From assembly GCA_022843265.1 (NCBI GenBank), contig JALHNZ010000014.1:1-63708 (forward strand): a DNA stretch of 63,708 nt. Direction: 5' to 3'. The notes under the pieces are model-generated. The model did no database searches. It worked only from the letters and a program-made list of their open reading frames with translations, and was not told where the DNA came from. Source of the DNA: Gemmatimonadaceae bacterium (GTDB lineage: Bacteria > Gemmatimonadota > Gemmatimonadetes > Gemmatimonadales > Gemmatimonadaceae). Made by a program: the position numbers and the translations under genes. This document shows, piece by piece, positions 61,920 through 63,708 of this stretch. Numbering within the stretch: position 1 is the first letter of the stretch; each line of letters starts with the position of its first letter.

Positions 61920-62100
61920 GGTGTTGAAAACCGGTCGATTGGTCGATGCGCGGTTGACACTCGCGGCCAGATTCCCCGCACATGCAAGAAAGTAGCACGC
62001 TCGCACCGAGCCGCCAGTCAAACGCTCCCGTCCATACCGCCACCCACGTTATGCGCCGCTGCACCGTGATCGCCAAGGCAAGACCACAAGGTTGCCGCTC

Positions 62101-63030
62101 ATGCTGATGAGTCGGCGGCTGGCACGTTCGGGGCAGCTTGCTGCAGCCTGTGCCGCGGCCTGCGCGTTCATTTGCGCGTTGGTCATCGCGGTGGTGGTGT
62201 TCGCCGAACTGCTCGACCAACCTCGCGCAGACGCTTCGTCGTTCACGCCAGGCCAGCAGCCACCGCTCGTTTCGGCGCCGCCCTGCGGCGATGAGCGAGC
62301 GCGAACACTGTTGGCCGCGAACGTGGCGCGGGAGATTCGGTGGCGCGGGGGAGACAGCGTGTTGCGCTGGGGCGAGTGGCGAGTGGTGGTCGGGCCTGCA
62401 CGGCTTCCGGTCCGAGTGCTCGTGGCGGCGGTGCAGGCCGAAACGGTCAGTCTCCGCCTCGCGTCCATACCGGCGACCGATCGCGTCGCCCCCGCGACGT
62501 CACCGACCGACGGCTGGACGATTGATGACGCGCCGCTATCGGTGCGCCTGGCGGCCGGCACGACATTTCCGGCCGAGCTGGAATCATCGTTTCCTTCGTT
62601 GACTCAGCTCATTGACCAGCTCCCGATCGCGTCACAGTTGTTGAGCGAGAACGGCAAGGTGGACGCACACATTTGCGGTCAGCGCGCGCAGCTGGATGCA
62701 CTCTCCCGCGATCGCCGCCTGGCCATTGGCACGAGAGCCGATGGCAGTCTGTTGTTCGTGCTCGCTCACTTCGATGGCGTTGGTTCCGCATCAGGTACGG
62801 CGCCCCTGGGTGTTTCACTTCCCGAGCTTGCGTCCATCATGCGTGCGCTCGGCGCACAGCAGGCGGCGTTGTTGGCCACCGGTCCGTCAGCGCAGTTGAT
62901 GGTGCGTGAATCGAGTGACGGAGTGGCGCGACGCTGGGCGGGTGATGTTGGCAGTGCACATGGACTGCTCATTGAAGACCGGCGCGCGTCGCCGCACGTG
63001 AATGCGGGAGATCTCGTCTCGCGCCCGTAG
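62101..63030 (+). CDS. Degenerate phosphodiester-glycosidase-like (NAGPA/DUF2233) protein
   Basis: 309 residues with an N-terminal membrane signal anchor (AACAAACAFICALVIAVVVFAELL). The C-terminal half follows the NAGPA-like pattern: RLAIGTRADGSLLFVLA, then GVSLPELASIMRALGAQQAAL. The usual NLDGGGSS is replaced by LATGPSAQ, so catalytic and binding residues are lost. Probably not an active glycosidase; perhaps a binding protein. Start ATG 62101 (TTG at 62092 also open). It is divergent from the SARP regulator and 18 bases before pdxH, likely one transcript with it. The family assignment is by pattern only. Confidence 0.65.
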   Translation: MLMSRRLARSGQLAAACAAACAFICALVIAVVVFAELLDQPRADASSFTPGQQPPLVSAPPCGDERARTLLAANVAREIRWRGGDSVLRWGEWRVVVGPARLPVRVLVAAVQAETVSLRLASIPATDRVAPATSPTDGWTIDDAPLSVRLAAGTTFPAELESSFPSLTQLIDQLPIASQLLSENGKVDAHICGQRAQLDALSRDRRLAIGTRADGSLLFVLAHFDGVGSASGTAPLGVSLPELASIMRALGAQQAALLATGPSAQLMVRESSDGVARRWAGDVGSAHGLLIEDRRASPHVNAGDLVSRP

Positions 63031-63048
63031 CCGACTAGTTTTCAAGGC

Positions 63049-63684
63049 ATGTCCATTGCAAGCCTTCGCAAAGAATACCGACTCGCCTCACTGCGCGAGC
63101 ACGAAGTAGACGCTGATCCAATCGCGCAGTTTCAGCGGTGGTTCGACGCCGCGCGCGACGCGGAATGTCTTGAGCCTAACGCCATGACGTTGGCGACTTG
63201 TACGCCTGATGCGTATCCATCGGCGCGCATGGTATTGCTCAAAGGTGTAGACGCGCGCGGCTTTGTGTTCTACACCGATTATCGCAGCCGAAAGGGACAG
63301 GAGCTGGCCGACAATCCGGCCGCTGCGCTCTGTTTTTTCTGGCCTGAGCTCGAGCGTCAAGTGCGCATTGCTGGTGCGGTGCAACGTGTGTCGCGCGACG
63401 AATCGCTGGAATACTTCTCGTCGCGTCCGCGGGGCGCGCGCGTTGGTGCGTGGGCTTCGCGACAGTCACACGAACTCGCATCGCGCGATGAACTGGAGCG
63501 CGAACTGGCGGAGTTGACAGAGCGATTCGCTGAGGGCGAGGTGCCATTGCCGGAGCATTGGGGCGGCTTTCGGGTAGTGCCAGAGGAGATTGAGTTCTGG
63601 CAGGGTCGTGAGAGTCGTTTGCACGATCGCATTGCCTACCGACGCGAAGGGGGACGCTGGGTGCGTCGTCGCCTGAGTCCGTGA
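63049..63684 (+). CDS. pdxH: Pyridoxamine 5'-phosphate oxidase
   Basis: FMN enzyme that oxidises pyridoxine or pyridoxamine 5'-phosphate to PLP. 211 residues with ARMVLLKGVDARGFVFYTDY, SRKGQELADNPAAALCFFWP, ERQVRIAGAVQRVS, SRPRGARVGAWASRQS and the C-terminal IEFWQGRESRLHDRI, all family signatures. It is complete and ends 24 bases before the window end. PLP is the cofactor of BioF and BioA upstream. Confidence 0.96.
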   Translation: MSIASLRKEYRLASLREHEVDADPIAQFQRWFDAARDAECLEPNAMTLATCTPDAYPSARMVLLKGVDARGFVFYTDYRSRKGQELADNPAAALCFFWPELERQVRIAGAVQRVSRDESLEYFSSRPRGARVGAWASRQSHELASRDELERELAELTERFAEGEVPLPEHWGGFRVVPEEIEFWQGRESRLHDRIAYRREGGRWVRRRLSP

Positions 63685-63708
63685 ACGTGCACAGTCGCGG
63701 GCAGTACC

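Overview
The window is GC-rich, densely packed bacterial chromosome. It carries 52 protein-coding genes on both strands and no recognisable tRNA, rRNA, CRISPR array, prophage or transposase. The best guess for the source is Gemmatimonadota. This rests on the combination of membrane-bound Ser/Thr kinases, many secreted S9/M14/M28 peptidases, a fused alpha/beta 2-oxoacid dehydrogenase E1, a DUF3857 transglutaminase, DUF4159 and DUF4412 proteins, and a SARP-like transmembrane regulator. No marker gene proves it.

Layout. 0.2-4.6 kb: two tandem Ser/Thr kinases with membrane hairpins and a shared coiled-coil tail, divergent from lon (4.8-7.3 kb). 7.6-23.7 kb: housekeeping and envelope genes (Tat-type amine oxidase, free-standing WYL-like protein, penicillin-binding protein, nadE, secreted transglutaminase-like protein, Ig-repeat lipoprotein, nitrilase + GNAT pair, histidine phosphatase, glycosyltransferase + UPF0104 membrane protein, PepSY protein, HNH protein). 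23.9-28 kb: HIT protein, fused E1, DUF4412 protein. 28-42 kb: a run of exported hydrolases (M14 pseudo-peptidase, M14 peptidase, M28, two S9 peptidases, lipoprotein EEP hydrolase) broken by DUF4184, AlkD and cytochrome c genes. 42-49.3 kb: aldo/keto reductase, DUF4159, amidohydrolase, Uma2, a second HNH protein, HtpX and a 2Fe-2S protein. 49.4-50.8 kb: sulfurtransferase and OsmC. 50.9-54.2 kb: metal cluster (ZIP transporter, bL31B, PAP2, Fur/Zur regulator, SCO1, cupredoxin). 54.3-58.9 kb: biotin operon bioF-bioA-bioD-bioB. 58.9-63.7 kb: a large transmembrane SARP/TPR regulator, a degenerate phosphodiester-glycosidase-like protein, and pdxH.

Genes that appear to work together are the overlapping bioFADB operon, with PLP-dependent BioF and BioA and the PLP-making PdxH nearby. 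The ZIP/bL31B/Fur-type set looks like a zinc-response group, and SCO1/cupredoxin look like copper handling for cytochrome oxidase. The exported peptidases suggest protein scavenging.

The most unusual observations are: (i) a family of three long intergenic inverted repeats sharing a GGCCATTTGGCC core, all lying at gene 3' ends; (ii) an M14 carboxypeptidase paralogue that has lost every zinc ligand and catalytic residue and sits directly before an intact copy; (iii) perfect palindromes overlapping the start codons of bioF and the Fur-family gene, and another upstream of the ZIP gene; (iv) a degenerate NAGPA-like protein; and (v) an acidic N-terminal extension on BioA. No gap between genes exceeds 300 bases. 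All calls were made by reading the sequence, without database searches.
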